From Erysipelotrichaceae bacterium (GTDB lineage: Bacteria; Bacillota_I; Bacilli_A; Erysipelotrichales; Erysipelotrichaceae): a stretch of DNA of 14,163 nucleotides. Below are positions 14,089 through 14,163 of this stretch, piece after piece (position 1 is the stretch's first letter; each line of letters opens with the position of its first letter). The translations under genes and the position numbers were made by a program. The notes below the pieces were generated by a model that did no database searches, was not told where the DNA came from, and was given only the letters and a program-made list of their open reading frames with translations. The stretch spans positions 1 through 14,163 of the forward strand of contig CAAEVI010000025.1 in NCBI GenBank assembly GCA_900759455.1. The letters are read 5' to 3'.

Positions 14089-14126
14089 TGACGATTGTCA
14101 AGTAGAAATATCATTTTCCTTTGATA
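14089..14126. promoter_or_regulatory. Inverted repeats upstream of the ABC/peptide operon
   Basis: TGAC-N4-GTCA (14089-14100) and TATCA-N8-TGATA (14109-14126) are two neighbouring dyads about 30-65 nt before the first ORF of the operon. A TTGACA on the minus strand overlaps the first but has no good -10 partner. They may be operator half-sites; the arms are short and chance is possible. Confidence 0.2.
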
Positions 14127-14163
14127 ATCGCCTATTTATTTAAATCAAGGACATTAGACAGGA

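Overview
The window comes from a low-G+C Firmicute. The Shine-Dalgarno sites are AGGAGG-like, TTG and GTG starts are used, and gene content (NfnAB, type I AroD, an EF-P with an unusual loop, a lactococcin 972-type ABC pair) fits an anaerobic gut member of the Erysipelotrichia or a neighbouring clostridial group. That placement is an inference from protein sequences, and genus cannot be assigned. Most of the window is ordinary chromosomal housekeeping. Positions 11007-14163 look more accessory.

Layout. Positions 1-2182, minus strand: an uncharacterised acidic membrane-anchored protein, cytidylate kinase (cmk) and the start of GTPase der, apparently one operon. Positions 2217-2908: a single-gene efp unit with its own promoter and terminator. 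Positions 2909-3250 hold no protein gene, but on the plus strand carry a strong extended -10 promoter, four hairpins and a perfect terminator, which I read as an undescribed ~155-nt small RNA. Positions 3253-5483, minus: nfnA-nfnB, electron-bifurcating ferredoxin:NADP+ oxidoreductase. Positions 5551-8979 hold a divergent shikimate block: aroD on minus; on plus a 14-codon leader peptide ending FYFYF, an attenuator-like hairpin and terminator, a fused aroE-aroK gene, and a DAHP synthase with an N-terminal regulatory domain. Positions 9002-10770: a YgjP-type metallopeptidase (minus) and a YtqA/YhcC-type radical SAM protein (plus). Positions 11037-14062, minus: ABC ATPase and large permease of the lactococcin 972/DUF1430 type, preceded by a small cysteine-rich secreted-peptide ORF that overlaps the permease start (ATGA) and by an 18-codon ORF in the same frame separated from it by one TGA.

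How the parts work together. AroD, AroE-AroK and DAHP synthase cover entry into the shikimate pathway and steps 3, 4 and 5. The leader peptide would sense charged tRNA-Phe/Tyr, and the DAHP synthase N-domain is the type that binds Phe/Tyr, so the same end products may act at two levels. NfnAB balances NADH, NADPH and ferredoxin next door. The ABC pair plus small peptide(s) is organised like a bacteriocin export/immunity or peptide-resistance module, but the small peptide does not resemble lactococcin 972.

The strongest candidates for something new are the aromatic leader-peptide attenuator (6464-6654), the plus-strand small RNA with C/U-rich loops (3014-3205), and the cysteine-rich peptide/split ORF at the head of the ABC operon (13775-14062).
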